64,000 bases of DNA from Streptomyces syringium (lineage in GTDB: Bacteria; Actinomycetota; Actinomycetes; Streptomycetales; Streptomycetaceae). Shown here piece by piece: positions 16,932 to 26,603 of the stretch. Numbering within the stretch: position 1 is the first letter of the stretch; the number at the start of each line of letters is the position of its first letter. The position numbers were made by a program, and so were the translations under genes. Location: assembly GCF_017876625.1 (NCBI RefSeq), contig NZ_JAGIOH010000001.1, positions 124,001-188,000 of the forward strand. Direction: 5' to 3'. The notes beneath the pieces are model-generated. The model worked only from the letters and a program-made list of their open reading frames with translations, made no database searches and was not told the DNA's origin.

Positions 16932-17651
16932 GTGCCGACAGAAGTCCCTTTATGGCTGACCCCGAACGAAGCGGCCTCTGGCGTCATCAGAGTGGTCGAC
17001 CTTCCGACAGGCTCGGTCAACCTGCGCATTCCACCTGTTCGGGACAACAGCCTCATCAAGGTCTCCACCGCTACGGGCGAGACGACCTTCATCCGTATCC
17101 GTGTCACCGACGCGCAGCCGCAGCCGGGACGGGCCTTGACCGGCAACCCTCTGGCCAGGCCCTTGTTCATCCTGGTGGCGCTCGGCGTGATGTTGGCCGT
17201 CGCCGTCCTGCTGACCCGCCAGGGCGATTCCTCACCGTCGGCATCGGGCCCGGGCACCGGCGCCACGGCCCCGACCTCCAGCGGCACGGGCGTCGACACG
17301 GGCCACCCGGGTTCCGCTACCGACGACACCGGCACCGGCCGTACCGCCCCCGGCCCGGCCCTCACGTCCGCGCCTGCCGCCCCCAGCCCGTACCGCGCCG
17401 GCACCTGCCTGGACGGAACCATCCCCGACTCGACGACCCCGGTGAGCGTGAGCGACGTCGACGTGGTCGCCTGCTCGTCCGCCGACGCCCACTACCGGGT
17501 GATCCAGACCTTCCACGGGACGACCGACATGAGCCGGTGCCGCAGCAACTCCGACACCCAGTACTCCTTCTCCTCCGAGAGGACACTGAACGGGCGGACC
17601 ATCAGTTCGGTGGTCTACTGCCTGGTCGGCCTCGGCTCCTACGCACGGTGA
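16932..17651 (+). CDS. Membrane-anchored protein with a DnaJ-C-like start and LppU-like exported domain
   Basis: This 239-residue protein opens with PLWLTPNEAASGVIRVVDLPTG..., similar to a DnaJ C-terminal substrate-binding strand pattern (about residues 5-60). One membrane helix follows (PLFILVALGVMLAVAVLL, about 76-93), then a Ser/Thr/Gly/Pro-rich linker, and finally an extracellular domain with four cysteines (TCLDG, VACSS, SRCRS, VYCLV) like the LppU/SCO3897 family. Function unknown; the layout suggests a cell-surface protein with a small cytoplasmic domain. Confidence 0.65.
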   Translation: MPTEVPLWLTPNEAASGVIRVVDLPTGSVNLRIPPVRDNSLIKVSTATGETTFIRIRVTDAQPQPGRALTGNPLARPLFILVALGVMLAVAVLLTRQGDSSPSASGPGTGATAPTSSGTGVDTGHPGSATDDTGTGRTAPGPALTSAPAAPSPYRAGTCLDGTIPDSTTPVSVSDVDVVACSSADAHYRVIQTFHGTTDMSRCRSNSDTQYSFSSERTLNGRTISSVVYCLVGLGSYAR

Positions 17652-17703
17652 GGTCCGCCTCTCCCCCGGTCCGCGCCGGGTGACCGTGTCCGTCCGCCGT
17701 GGA

Positions 17704-17769
17704 CCGCGGGAAGTACGGCTTCCCGCGGCCCGCGACGGCTACCGGCTCGACCAGGCCGGACGGCCTGGT
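17704..17769. terminator. Two hairpins between convergent genes
   Basis: CCGCGGGAAG/CTTCCCGCGG (17704-17728) is followed by ACCAGGCC/GGCCTGGT (17750-17769). They lie between the LppU-like gene and the stop of the acyl-CoA dehydrogenase and probably end transcription from both sides. Confidence 0.7.
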
Positions 17770-17785
17770 CACCGCGGTCCTACGG

Positions 17786-19507
17786 CTACGGCTTCATCTC
17801 GTACGCCCCGGACAGAGCCTCCACACGCTCCCAGACGCGCGCCGAGCGGGCGTCGTCGACGACCGGGCGCCGGACGGCGCCGAGGGCCCAGCGCTGCTGG
17901 TCCTCGGTGGCGGAGTCCTTGCCGTGCAGCTCGACGGCGTGCGAGGAGAAGTCGCGGACGAGGACGGCGAACAGCTCGTCGAGCACGTCCTCGTCCAGGC
18001 CGGTCAGCCCCGCCTGTTCCAGGATGAGCTGGCCGTGGACGACCAGGGCGAACAGCTGGCCGACGGCGAGGAGGAGGTCGAGGTCACGGCTCTGCTCCTC
18101 GTCGGGGGCGGCGGTGGTGACGAACGCGCACAGCGCGTCCGCCTGTTCCCGGAAGCGGCGGACGTTGGGCACCTCGGCGTACGCGTCGTAGGCGGTGCGC
18201 CAGTCGTGGAAGCGGATGGCGCCCAGGCCACGGGCCGGGCCCTGCCGGAAGAGGAAGTCGTCGTCGGCAGCGTCCAGGCGGGTCGGCACCGGGGCGTACT
18301 CGGCCGGGTTCAGCAGGTGGTTGCCCATGAACTTGAGGATCAGCGCGAGGTTGACGTGGACCGTGCCCTCCAGCTTGGGCAGCCCGCGGATCTCGGTGGC
18401 GGCCTGGGCGAAGTAGGTGTCCTTCTCGAAGCCCTTGGCCGCGATGACGTCCCACATCAGGTCGATGACCTTCTCGCCCTCCGTGGTCACCTTCATCTTC
18501 GTCATGGGGTTGAAGAGGAGGTAGCGGCGGTCGTCGGGGCCGGCCGAGCGGAAGTAGTCGACGGCGCGGTCGCTGAACAGCTTCATTCCGACGAGACGGA
18601 CGTAGGCGTCGGTCAGCTCGCGGCGCACGTGCGGGAAGGCGGTGACGGGGCGGCCGTAGAGAACGCGGTTGTGCGCGTGGGTGACGGCCTCGTACATCGC
18701 GTGCTCGCAGATGCCGATCGAGGCGGTGCAGAGGTTGAACTTGCCGACGTTGACGGTGTTGAGGGCGGCGTCGAAGGCGGCACGGCCGGTGTGCAGCACG
18801 TCCTCGGCTGCGACCGGGTAGTTCTCGAGGCGGAACTCGCTGACGTACTTGGAGGAGTCGACGACGTTCTTGACGAGGTGGTACGCCTCGTGGCGGCTGT
18901 CGGCGGCGAAGAAGACATAGCCGTCGGGGCCCTCGACGTCGGTGCGGCGGCCGAAGACGGAGACGAGCCCGGCGGCGTTGCCGTTGCCGATGTAGTACTT
19001 GGAGCCGCTGGCAAGGAAGCCGCCGTCGCCGTCGGGCTCCAGCAGCATGTCGGTGGAGTAGATGTCGGCGCCGTGGGACTTCTCGGACAGTCCGAAGGCG
19101 AACACCTCCCCCTGGGTGAGGAGCTCCGCGGCGCGGGCCCGGGCGGCGGCGTTGTCGCTCTGCCAGACCGGGCCGAGACCCAGGATGGTGACCTGCCAGG
19201 CGTACCAGTAGTCGAGCCCGTAGAAGCCGAAGATCTCGTTGAGGGCGGCTATGCGGGCGGTGTCCCAGCGCTTGTCCTCGTGTCCGTCGGCGGCGGAGGC
19301 CGGGGTGAGGAAGGTGGCGAACAGCCCTTCCTTGGCGGAGAAGGCGAGGAAGTCCGCGAGCCAAGCACGGGAGCGGTAGTCCTCGATCAGCCGGCGCTTG
19401 CCGCGCTCCTCGAACCAGTCCACGGTGGCGCGCAGCAGCCTGCGGGTCTCGGGGTCGAAGTGCGCGGGGTCGTAGGTGCGCGGGTTGAACAGAAGCGGGT
19501 CAGCCAT
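17786..19507 (-). CDS. Acyl-CoA dehydrogenase family protein
   Basis: This 573-residue flavoprotein has the acyl-CoA dehydrogenase fold: an N-terminal helical domain, a middle segment with FAFGLSEKSHGADIYSTD and KYYIGNGNAAGLVSVFGR, and a C-terminal helical domain. At 573 residues it is longer than classical enzymes (about 380) and nearer acyl-CoA oxidases or the long actinobacterial subfamily. It probably acts on a fatty acyl-CoA; the substrate cannot be read. The PadR regulator gene ends 58 bases upstream on the same strand, so the two may be co-transcribed. Confidence 0.85.
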   Translation of the reverse strand: MADPLLFNPRTYDPAHFDPETRRLLRATVDWFEERGKRRLIEDYRSRAWLADFLAFSAKEGLFATFLTPASAADGHEDKRWDTARIAALNEIFGFYGLDYWYAWQVTILGLGPVWQSDNAAARARAAELLTQGEVFAFGLSEKSHGADIYSTDMLLEPDGDGGFLASGSKYYIGNGNAAGLVSVFGRRTDVEGPDGYVFFAADSRHEAYHLVKNVVDSSKYVSEFRLENYPVAAEDVLHTGRAAFDAALNTVNVGKFNLCTASIGICEHAMYEAVTHAHNRVLYGRPVTAFPHVRRELTDAYVRLVGMKLFSDRAVDYFRSAGPDDRRYLLFNPMTKMKVTTEGEKVIDLMWDVIAAKGFEKDTYFAQAATEIRGLPKLEGTVHVNLALILKFMGNHLLNPAEYAPVPTRLDAADDDFLFRQGPARGLGAIRFHDWRTAYDAYAEVPNVRRFREQADALCAFVTTAAPDEEQSRDLDLLLAVGQLFALVVHGQLILEQAGLTGLDEDVLDELFAVLVRDFSSHAVELHGKDSATEDQQRWALGAVRRPVVDDARSARVWERVEALSGAYEMKP

Positions 19508-19565
19508 GGGTGATCGCCTTTCCTGCTGGGCAGTTGACGGATGACGAGGTCGGGTAGGAGAGGGT

Positions 19566-20123
19566 TCAGCGCTCGGGGCGGAGCCGGTGGAGGGTGGCGA
19601 GGACGTCGTCGAGCCAGACGAGCATCATCCGTTCGTAGGCGATGCCGCCGCGCAGCACGGCGTGCTGCAGTTCCTGACCGGCGTCGGGTGTCCGGGGGGC
19701 CTCGGGTCCGGTGAAGTCGCGCAGCTCCCCCGCGAGGTAGTGCGCGAGCCGGTCGGTGTGCTCCCGGTGGTGCCGCTCGACCTCGTGGATCAGCGCGGCC
19801 GGGTCGTCGAAGGCCGCGCCGCGGATCTTCACGGCGAGGTCGTGCCGGACGCTCTCGGGTTCGATCGGCTCGTGAAGCCATGCGGAGAGGGCGGTCCGGC
19901 CGGCGGGGGCGACGGAGTACTCCTTCTTGTCCGGACGGCCCTGCTGCGGCACCTCGCGGACGTCGATCCAGCCGTCGCCCTCCATGCGCTTGAGGACGCG
20001 GTAGATCTGCTGGTGGGTGGCGGTCCAGAAGTAGCCGATGGACCGCTCGAAGCGCCGGGCCAGCTCATAGCCGGAGCCCGGCTTCTCCAGCAGGGAGACG
20101 AGGATCGCGTGCTCGAGCGCCAT
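19566..20123 (-). CDS. PadR family transcriptional regulator
   Basis: This 185-residue regulator has an N-terminal PadR winged helix (MALEHAILVSLLEKPGSGYELARRF, then YFWTATHQQIYRVLKRMEGDGWI) and a C-terminal helical dimerisation domain (PADR1_C-like). The ATG at 20123 begins the conserved MALEHAIL; the longer frame upstream crosses the operator. A perfect palindrome lies 14 bases upstream of the start (20137-20156). It most likely represses itself and the acyl-CoA dehydrogenase gene that follows. Confidence 0.88.
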   Translation of the reverse strand: MALEHAILVSLLEKPGSGYELARRFERSIGYFWTATHQQIYRVLKRMEGDGWIDVREVPQQGRPDKKEYSVAPAGRTALSAWLHEPIEPESVRHDLAVKIRGAAFDDPAALIHEVERHHREHTDRLAHYLAGELRDFTGPEAPRTPDAGQELQHAVLRGGIAYERMMLVWLDDVLATLHRLRPER

Positions 20124-20136
20124 AGCCCGGATCTTC

Positions 20137-20156
20137 CTATGCAACTCGTTGCATAG
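20137..20156. promoter_or_regulatory. PadR operator
   Basis: CTATGCAACTCGTTGCATAG is a 9-bp perfect inverted repeat around TC, immediately before the PadR start. Position and ATGCAA/TTGCAT symmetry fit a PadR-type autoregulatory site. Confidence 0.75.
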
Positions 20157-20243
20157 ACAAGACCGCCTGGATGAGACGCGGCTCACCCACCGCCGGGCTG
20201 GAGCCACGGCCCGCCCGGGGAGATGTCCTCCCGGGGTGTGTCG

Positions 20244-21158
20244 TCAGTCGATGGAGAGTCCGGCCGCCGATGCTGCCAGCGCGTCCAGCACCGGTCTGAT
20301 CAGCGGATGGTGTTCGGCCCCCCGGCGTACGGCGGCGAACACCCGGCGGGTCGCCGCCGGGCCCGTCACAGGGCGGACCACGGTGTCCTTGAGCTCCATG
20401 CCGCGCAGCGCGGAGCGCGGCACGAGCGCCACCCCGGCCCCTGCTCCCGCCAGTGCCACGACGGCACGGAAGTCGTCCGAGGAGTGCACGAGACGTGGCT
20501 GGAACCCCGCGAGCTCACAGGCGAGCAGCATCACGTCGTGACAGGGGTTGCCGGGGTAGGGGCCGATCCAGTCGCTGTCCGCCAGCTCGGCGAGCGCGAC
20601 ATACGCGCCCTGCCCGAGGGGGTGCGAGGTGTGCAGAACGGCATCGAACGGCTCCGCGTAGAGCGGTACGCGCGCCAGGCGCCGGTCGTCCTCGCCCGGC
20701 GAGCCCCGGTACTCGACGGCCAGCACGACGTCGGCTTCCCCGTCGAGCACCAGCCGCAGGCTCTCCTCGCCCTCGGCGTCCCGCACCCGTATCCGCAGGC
20801 CGGGGTGGCGGTCGGCGAGCCGGCCGATGGCCGGGGCCAGTACCTCCGCGATACCCGTCGCGAAGGCCACCACCCGCACCTCGCCGGCCGTCCCGCCCGC
20901 GTACGCCGCGAGCTCGGCCTCGGCGCGCTCCAGCTGGACGAGTACGGCGTTGGCATGGGCGAGCAGGATGTCGCCGGCGGCGGTCAGCCGTACGCCCCTG
21001 CCGCTGCGGGTCAGCAGGGTATGGCCGGTCTCCTGCTCCAGGGCGGCGAGCTGCTGGGAGACGGCGGAGGGGGTCAGATACAACGCCGCGGCCGCGGCGG
21101 TCACCGTCCGGTGGTCCGCCACGGCTCGCAGTATGCGCAGCCTTCGGGGGTCGATCAC
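20244..21158 (-). CDS. LysR family transcriptional regulator
   Basis: This 304-residue LysR-type regulator starts with the typical winged helix ([43 protein letters not shown], about residues 1-45), followed by a periplasmic-binding-like effector domain. Its start overlaps the stop of kbl by four bases (21155-21158), so it is the last gene of a tdh-kbl-LysR transcription unit. A role in threonine/glycine metabolism is inferred from that position. Confidence 0.88.
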   Translation of the reverse strand: MIDPRRLRILRAVADHRTVTAAAAALYLTPSAVSQQLAALEQETGHTLLTRSGRGVRLTAAGDILLAHANAVLVQLERAEAELAAYAGGTAGEVRVVAFATGIAEVLAPAIGRLADRHPGLRIRVRDAEGEESLRLVLDGEADVVLAVEYRGSPGEDDRRLARVPLYAEPFDAVLHTSHPLGQGAYVALAELADSDWIGPYPGNPCHDVMLLACELAGFQPRLVHSSDDFRAVVALAGAGAGVALVPRSALRGMELKDTVVRPVTGPAATRRVFAAVRRGAEHHPLIRPVLDALAASAAGLSID

Positions 21159-22336
21159 CCAGCCATTGTCGCGCGGGCGTCGACGAACGCCGCCACGGCC
21201 CGCTCCACGTCGGCGGTGGAGTGTGCGGCGGAGAGCTGGACACGGATCCGGGCCGCGCCCATGGGGACGACGGGGTAGGAGAAGCCGATCACGTACACAC
21301 CGCGCTCGAGCAGCAGCTCGGCCATCCGGCCGGCCTCGGCCGCGTCGCCGATCATCACGGGGGCGATGGCGTGGTCGCCGGGCAGGATCTCGAATCCCGC
21401 CTCCGTCATCCTCGTGCGGAACAGCTCGGTGTTGGCGTTGAGGCGCTCGCGCAGCTCACCGGCCGACTCCAGCAGGTCGAGGACCTTGATCGACGCGGCG
21501 GCGATCACCGGGGCGAGGGAGTTGGAGAAGAGGTACGGGCGCGAGCGCTGGCGCAGCAGCTCGACGATCTCGGCCCGGGCCGCGACATAGCCGCCGGAGG
21601 CGCCGCCGAGCGCCTTGCCGAGGGTGCCGGTGATGATGTCGACGCGGTCCATGACGCCGTGCAGCTCGGGGGTGCCGCGGCCACCGGGGCCGACGAAGCC
21701 GACGGCGTGCGAGTCGTCGACCATGACCATGGCGTCGTACCGGTCGGCCAGGTCGCAGATCTCGGCGAGCGGGGCGACGTACCCGTCCATCGAGAAGACG
21801 CCGTCGGTGACGATGAGCCGGCGGCGGGCGTCCTGGGTGTCCTTGAGCTGCTGCTCCAGGTCCGCGAGGTCACGGTTGGCGTAGCGGTGCCGGCGGGCCT
21901 TGGACAGGCGGATGCCGTCGATGATCGAAGCATGGTTGAGGGCGTCGGAGATGACCGCGTCCTCGGGGCCGAGGAGCGTCTCGAAGACGCCGCCGTTGGC
22001 GTCGAAGCAGGAGGAGTAGAGGATCGTGTCCTCCTGGCCCAGGAAGGCGGAGAGCCGCTGCTCCAGCTCCTTGTGGATCTCCTGGGTGCCGCAGATGAAG
22101 CGCACGGAGGCCATGCCGTAGCCCCAGCGGTCGAGCGCGTCCTTGGCGGCGGCGACCACGTCGGGGTGGTCGGCGAGGCCGAGGTAGTTGTTGGCGCAGA
22201 AGTTGAGCACGTCGCCCGACGCGACGGCGACGGAGGAGCTCTGCGAGGTGCCGATGACGCGCTCGGGCTTGTAGAGACCGGCGGTGCGGATCTCGTCAAG
22301 GGTGGTGCGGAGGTCGTCGCGGACGGATGCGTACAT
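21155..22336 (-). CDS. kbl: Glycine C-acetyltransferase (2-amino-3-ketobutyrate CoA ligase)
   Basis: This 393-residue alpha-oxoamine synthase has the PLP lysine at K241 in [10 protein letters not shown], the [11 protein letters not shown] loop and the N-terminal [12 protein letters not shown] motif. It cleaves 2-amino-3-oxobutyrate with CoA to glycine and acetyl-CoA. The partner enzyme threonine dehydrogenase is encoded directly upstream, completing the two-step threonine-to-glycine pathway. The length matches the family. Confidence 0.93.
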   Translation of the reverse strand: MYASVRDDLRTTLDEIRTAGLYKPERVIGTSQSSSVAVASGDVLNFCANNYLGLADHPDVVAAAKDALDRWGYGMASVRFICGTQEIHKELEQRLSAFLGQEDTILYSSCFDANGGVFETLLGPEDAVISDALNHASIIDGIRLSKARRHRYANRDLADLEQQLKDTQDARRRLIVTDGVFSMDGYVAPLAEICDLADRYDAMVMVDDSHAVGFVGPGGRGTPELHGVMDRVDIITGTLGKALGGASGGYVAARAEIVELLRQRSRPYLFSNSLAPVIAAASIKVLDLLESAGELRERLNANTELFRTRMTEAGFEILPGDHAIAPVMIGDAAEAGRMAELLLERGVYVIGFSYPVVPMGAARIRVQLSAAHSTADVERAVAAFVDARATMAG

Positions 22337-22436
22337 GCGGGGATTCTCTCCTGGCGGTGGTTCTGCGGGACCGGGGGGCCGGGGCGCGGCCCGGTTCGGG
22401 AGGACGGAGCGGGGCGGGACGGGGCCCGTCGGTGGC

Positions 22437-23465
22437 TCAGGTCGTCCAGTCGAGGATGATCTTGCCGCTGCGGGCGGTGGCGGCCTCGTCGAAGGCCTCG
22501 TCGAAGTCCTGGTAGCCGTACTTGCCAGTGATCACGGGGCTGAGGTCGAGCCCGCCCTCCAGCAGGACGGTCATGGCGTACCACGTCTCGTACATCTCAC
22601 GGCCGTAGATGCCCTTGACCGTGATCATCGAGGTGACGATCTTCGACCAGTCGACCGCGAACTCCTCGGCGGGCAGGCCGAGCATGGCGATCCGGCCGCC
22701 GTGCGTCATGTTCGCGACCATGTCCCGCATGGCCTCGGGGCGGCCCGACATCTCCAGGCCGATGTCGAAGCCCTCCTTGAGGCCCAACTGCCGCTGCGCG
22801 TCGGCGATGTCCGACTCGGCGACGTTGAGCGCCAGGGTCGCGCCGACCTTGCGGGCGATGGCAAGGCGGGACTCGCTGACATCGGTGATCACGACATTGC
22901 GCGCGCCGGCGTGCCGGGCGACGGCCGCCGCCATGATGCCGATCGGGCCCGCGCCGGTGATCAGTACGTCCTCTCCGACGAGCGGGAAGGAGAGCGCGGT
23001 GTGCACGGCGTTGCCGAACGGATCGAAGATCGCGGCCACGTCCAGGTCCACCTTGGTGCGGTGCACCCAGACGTTGGACGCGGGCAGGGCCACGTACTCG
23101 GCGAAGGCGCCGTTGCGGCCGACGCCGAGTCCGACGGTGGAGCGGCACAGGTGGCGACGGCCGGCCAGACAGTTGCGGCACTTCCCGCACACCAGGTGGC
23201 CCTCGCCGCTCACCAGGTCGCCGACCGCGATGTCCGCCACGTCCGCGCCGACGGCCGCGACCTCCCCCACGAACTCGTGACCGAGCACGAGCGGGGTGGT
23301 GACGGCCTGCTGCGCCCAGCCGTCCCAGGACCGGATGTGCAGGTCCGTGCCGCAGATGCCGGTGCGGAGCACCTTGATCAGCACATCGCCCGGGCCGGTC
23401 TCCGGCTCGGGTACGTCCATCAGCCACAGCCCGGGCTCGGCGTGCTGCTTGACAAGTGCCTTCAT
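22437..23465 (-). CDS. tdh: L-threonine 3-dehydrogenase
   Basis: This 342-residue zinc-dependent medium-chain dehydrogenase carries the catalytic zinc ligands C38 (GICGTDLHI) and H63-E64 (GHEFVGE) and the structural zinc cysteines at 93, 96, 99 and 107. The NAD-binding motif is [20 protein letters not shown]. It oxidises threonine to 2-amino-3-oxobutyrate, the substrate of the downstream kbl product. The two genes are about 100 bases apart on the same strand. Confidence 0.93.
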   Translation of the reverse strand: MKALVKQHAEPGLWLMDVPEPETGPGDVLIKVLRTGICGTDLHIRSWDGWAQQAVTTPLVLGHEFVGEVAAVGADVADIAVGDLVSGEGHLVCGKCRNCLAGRRHLCRSTVGLGVGRNGAFAEYVALPASNVWVHRTKVDLDVAAIFDPFGNAVHTALSFPLVGEDVLITGAGPIGIMAAAVARHAGARNVVITDVSESRLAIARKVGATLALNVAESDIADAQRQLGLKEGFDIGLEMSGRPEAMRDMVANMTHGGRIAMLGLPAEEFAVDWSKIVTSMITVKGIYGREMYETWYAMTVLLEGGLDLSPVITGKYGYQDFDEAFDEAATARSGKIILDWTT

Positions 23466-23575
23466 GGCTGTGGCTCCAGGCGTGGTGAAAGGGCCGACGA
23501 CGAACGCGTACCAATCTGACGGGCCGGAGGGGCGCCGTCCATCGAGGATTTCTTAACCGGGTCAACAGCGGAGCT

Positions 23576-25198
23576 TCACGCGCGCGGGGTCGGCTCCCGG
23601 CGTGAGGACTCGCGCTCGCCGGTGGCGGTGGTCGCGGCCCTCGGGGCGATGGAGACGGTGGCCACGAGAGCCAGCGCCAGCAGTCCCGCGCAGACGTAGG
23701 CGGAGACCGCCAGCCCGGTGGTCATCGCCTCGCGTGCGGCGTCGGCGACCGCCGCGGTCCGCGGATCGGCCGAGAGCGAGGGGATCGCCGATCCGGCGCT
23801 CTCCGTCACGACCGTGCCGAGCCGCTCGGCGTCCTGACCCGGGAGGCCGGAGCGGGTGAGGCGGTCGTGCAGGGTGGTGGCGAGTGTGCTGAAGAACAGG
23901 GTGGTGAGTACGGCGATGCCGAGGGCGGATCCCAGCTCGCGGGCCGCGCTCTGCACGCCCGATCCCTGTCCGGCGCTCGGGGCGGGAACGTCCGCGAGGA
24001 CGACGTTGGTGACCTGCGCGGTGGCGAACCCGACGCCGACGCCGTAGACGAACAACGCGAGCGCGATCAGCCACCAGGCGCTGTCGGTGGCGGCGATCAG
24101 CCCCAGCAGCACCAGGCCCGCGACCTCCAGGAGCAGCCCGGTCTGTACGTGGACGAGCGGCGGGGCGGGCATCGAGAAGCTCGCCCCGCTGGCACAGAAA
24201 CTGCCCGCGGCGAGGGCGACGAGCGCGAGCCCCGCCTGGAACACGCTGTAGTCCAGCGCGAACTGCAACCACAGCGGCAGCACGGCGATGATGCCGAACT
24301 CTCCGATGCCGACGACCAGCGTCACGACGTTGCCGTTACGGAACGAGGGGATCGAGAACAGCCGGACGTCCATCAGCGGCTCACCGCCCGTGCGGCCGAG
24401 TGCCGTCTGCCGGCGCCAGAAGGCGAACAGGGCCAGAGCCGACACGAGGAAGGCGACGAGGACCGGCGAGGGGCCGCCGCTCCACGACAGAGCGCCGACG
24501 GTCAGCGGCTCGGTGGTGGCGAGCCAGCCGTAGGTGCGTCCTTCGATCAGCGCGAACGCGAGCAGGCCGAGCCCGATCGTCGACAGGGCACCGCCGAGAA
24601 CATCGATACGCCCCCGGGTGCGGGGCGACGGGGGCAGGTGGAACAGCACGCCCGCGGTGATCAGTGCCACGAGGGGGAGGTTGACGCCGAAGGCCCAGCG
24701 CCAGGAGAAGTCCGCGAGCCAGCCGCCCAACAGCGGGCCGACGGCCGCCGCGGCGCCGATCGTCGATCCCCAGACCGCGAAGGCCTGCCCACGGGCCTTG
24801 CCGGTGAACGACGCGTTCACCAGGGCCAATGACGTCGGAAGGATCATGGCGCCGCCGATGCCCTGCAGAAACCGGGCCAGGATCAGCAGGCCGGCGTTCG
24901 GCGCGAGGGCGGCCGTCACGCTGGTCGCGCCGAACACGCCGATGCCGATGAGGAAGATCTTTCGGGCGCCGTGGAGGTCGGACAGGCGCCCGGTGAGCAG
25001 GAGCAGCGCGGCGAAGACGATCGCGTAGGACTCCTGGATCCATTGGGCCTCGACCGCGCCGATCGAGAGGTCCTCGATGATCGGGGCGAGGATCACATTG
25101 ACGATGGTGATGTCCACGACGATGAGGGCCACGCCCAGAGATACGGCGATGAGGCCTAACCACCGGCTCATGAGAGGGGATTGTGCTGTGCCGTCCAC
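23576..25198 (-). CDS. DHA2-type MFS multidrug efflux transporter
   Basis: This 540-residue membrane protein has the 14-helix layout of EmrB/QacA exporters: antiporter motif C-like LARFLQGIGGAMILPTSLALV, motif A-like GRLSDLHGARKIF, and many hydrophobic segments up to residue 510. It should export toxic compounds by proton antiport. I chose the GTG at 25198 (GGTGGAG upstream, MDGTAQSPLMSRWLG) because the longer frame runs through the operator. It is divergent from a MarR gene with overlapping dyads between the two. Confidence 0.88.
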   Translation of the reverse strand: MDGTAQSPLMSRWLGLIAVSLGVALIVVDITIVNVILAPIIEDLSIGAVEAQWIQESYAIVFAALLLLTGRLSDLHGARKIFLIGIGVFGATSVTAALAPNAGLLILARFLQGIGGAMILPTSLALVNASFTGKARGQAFAVWGSTIGAAAAVGPLLGGWLADFSWRWAFGVNLPLVALITAGVLFHLPPSPRTRGRIDVLGGALSTIGLGLLAFALIEGRTYGWLATTEPLTVGALSWSGGPSPVLVAFLVSALALFAFWRRQTALGRTGGEPLMDVRLFSIPSFRNGNVVTLVVGIGEFGIIAVLPLWLQFALDYSVFQAGLALVALAAGSFCASGASFSMPAPPLVHVQTGLLLEVAGLVLLGLIAATDSAWWLIALALFVYGVGVGFATAQVTNVVLADVPAPSAGQGSGVQSAARELGSALGIAVLTTLFFSTLATTLHDRLTRSGLPGQDAERLGTVVTESAGSAIPSLSADPRTAAVADAAREAMTTGLAVSAYVCAGLLALALVATVSIAPRAATTATGERESSRREPTPRA

Positions 25199-25220
25199 GA
25201 TGACTCCACCCTGCGATGCC

Positions 25221-25257
25221 TTTACGGCAAAGGTAGTTAGCTTTGCCGTAAAGCTAA
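25221..25257. promoter_or_regulatory. Overlapping dyads between the MFS and MarR genes
   Basis: TTTACGGCAAAG (25221-25232) and its complement (25241-25252) form a perfect 12-bp inverted repeat with an 8-base spacer. A second dyad TTAGCTTT/AAAGCTAA (25237-25244, 25250-25257) overlaps its right arm. The region is AT-rich and probably contains both promoters with MarR-binding sites. Confidence 0.75.
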
Positions 25258-25345
25258 TTCGGGCAGGGTAAGTTGTCAACGGAGCGGTGGATCACATCAC
25301 CCGCGCGTGCAAGTCACCCGCGCGGACCGGAAAGGGAGCACGCGC

Positions 25346-25867
25346 ATGGAGAATCCGGAGTCCGGCGACCTCGAGGCGCGGCGCGACCGCCTCATGGAGG
25401 GGCTGCGGGCGTTCGGCGCCAACTACACGGAGTTCACCCAGCGCTTCGCGACCTGGCTGGGGCTGCACTCCACCGACGCCGCGGCACTGGCCGAGATCCT
25501 GTACGCCGAGGACAAGGGCTCCCCCCTGTCGCCCGCCCGGCTGGGCGAGCGCGTTTCCCTCTCGTCCGGTGCGACGACGATCCTGCTGAACCGCCTCGAA
25601 CGGGCAGGGCACATCGTCCGCACCCGCGAGCACACCGACCGCAGGATCGTCACCCTGCGCAGCAGCTCCGACATCAGGCCGCGGGCCGTGGAGTTCTTCG
25701 GGCCCTACGCCGAGCGCATGGCCGCGGAGATGGCGCGGTACACCCCCGAGCAGCTCCAGGGGTTCGAGGACTTCATCGGCCACCTCCGCGGGACCATGGA
25801 CGCGCTGCTGGCGAACGAGTACCGGGAGTGCCGCCCGGGCAGCCGCCCTTCGTCAGAGACCGCCTGA
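25346..25867 (+). CDS. MarR family transcriptional regulator
   Basis: This 173-residue regulator has the MarR winged-helix core (PARLGERVSLSSGATTILLNRLERAGHIVRTREHTDRRIVTLRSS, about residues 58-105), with the DxR wing residues visible in HTDRRIV. The ATG at 25346 follows AAAGGGAG. It is divergent from the efflux pump gene and probably represses both by binding the intervening dyads until a drug-like ligand arrives. Confidence 0.88.
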   Translation: MENPESGDLEARRDRLMEGLRAFGANYTEFTQRFATWLGLHSTDAAALAEILYAEDKGSPLSPARLGERVSLSSGATTILLNRLERAGHIVRTREHTDRRIVTLRSSSDIRPRAVEFFGPYAERMAAEMARYTPEQLQGFEDFIGHLRGTMDALLANEYRECRPGSRPSSETA

Positions 25868-25889
25868 CGCGTCGGGACGCCCGGTCGGC

Positions 25890-26558
25890 CTACCGGCCGG
25901 GGCCGCCGGAGTCGACGACGAAGTCGAAGGTCGCCTGCTTCGCCGGTCCCGCCTGGCGGACGTTCATCAGCAGGGCGGCGTTGAAGAGCGGGTCGGTGTG
26001 ATTGCGGGGCTCGCCGGGGAAGTAGAGTTGCGTGGTGAGCACGGGCCGGCCGGGCGCCTGCACCTTGACGTGGAGATGACGGGTACGCCCCGGGTAGAGC
26101 CCCGGAACGATCGTCGTCAGCGTGAAGGCGCCGCGCGCGTCGGTGTATTGGTGCCCGCGCAGCCTGAATCCCCGGTTGTCGTACGCGCCCGCGTCGTCCG
26201 CCTGCCAGAAGTCCAGCAGCGCGTGGGCGACCGGCCGGCAGGTGAGCCCGAAGACATAGCCGGTGACCGTGAGCCGGGTGCCCCGTGTCCCGGGCTCCAG
26301 CAGGGAGAGGCGCTCGGGTGAGCGTGGCTTGAAGTAGGGCCCCTCGGTCTGCGGCGGCGTGGGATCGTCCCCGTCGTCGCAGAACGGCGTCGGCGCCAGA
26401 GGCACGTCCGAAGGCCGGTGGTCACGGGCGAGGGCCACGCCGCCACCGAGCAGCGCGGGCACGGATACGGCGACGAGGGTCGCCTTGAGCAGGGTCTTAC
26501 GACTGACCGGCCGACGCTCGGCCGCCGTGTCGTGGGTGGGGGTGTGCTCGTCCGCCAT
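25890..26558 (-). CDS. Exported intradiol ring-cleavage dioxygenase-like protein
   Basis: This 222-residue protein begins with a twin-arginine-like leader (RRPVSRKTLLKATLVAVSVPALLGGG, about residues 15-40). A beta-sandwich intradiol dioxygenase domain follows: TEGPYFKP with the first tyrosine ligand, DFWQADDAGAYDN, and the TRHLHVKV segment with histidine ligands. The family cleaves catechols between the hydroxyl groups with Fe(III). Exported members are known from actinobacteria and act on aromatic or lignin-derived catechols. GGAGG precedes the ATG. An AraC gene lies 45 bases upstream on the same strand. Confidence 0.8.
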   Translation of the reverse strand: MADEHTPTHDTAAERRPVSRKTLLKATLVAVSVPALLGGGVALARDHRPSDVPLAPTPFCDDGDDPTPPQTEGPYFKPRSPERLSLLEPGTRGTRLTVTGYVFGLTCRPVAHALLDFWQADDAGAYDNRGFRLRGHQYTDARGAFTLTTIVPGLYPGRTRHLHVKVQAPGRPVLTTQLYFPGEPRNHTDPLFNAALLMNVRQAGPAKQATFDFVVDSGGPGR

Positions 26559-26603
26559 GGTCTGCCTCCAGGGGCTCCAGGGGTGAGTGCCTCACTCACG
26601 AAG

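Noticed and set aside
17699..19513. 604-residue open frame on the plus strand
   Set aside because: Mirror of the acyl-CoA dehydrogenase gene, Val/Gly/Glu-rich without motifs.
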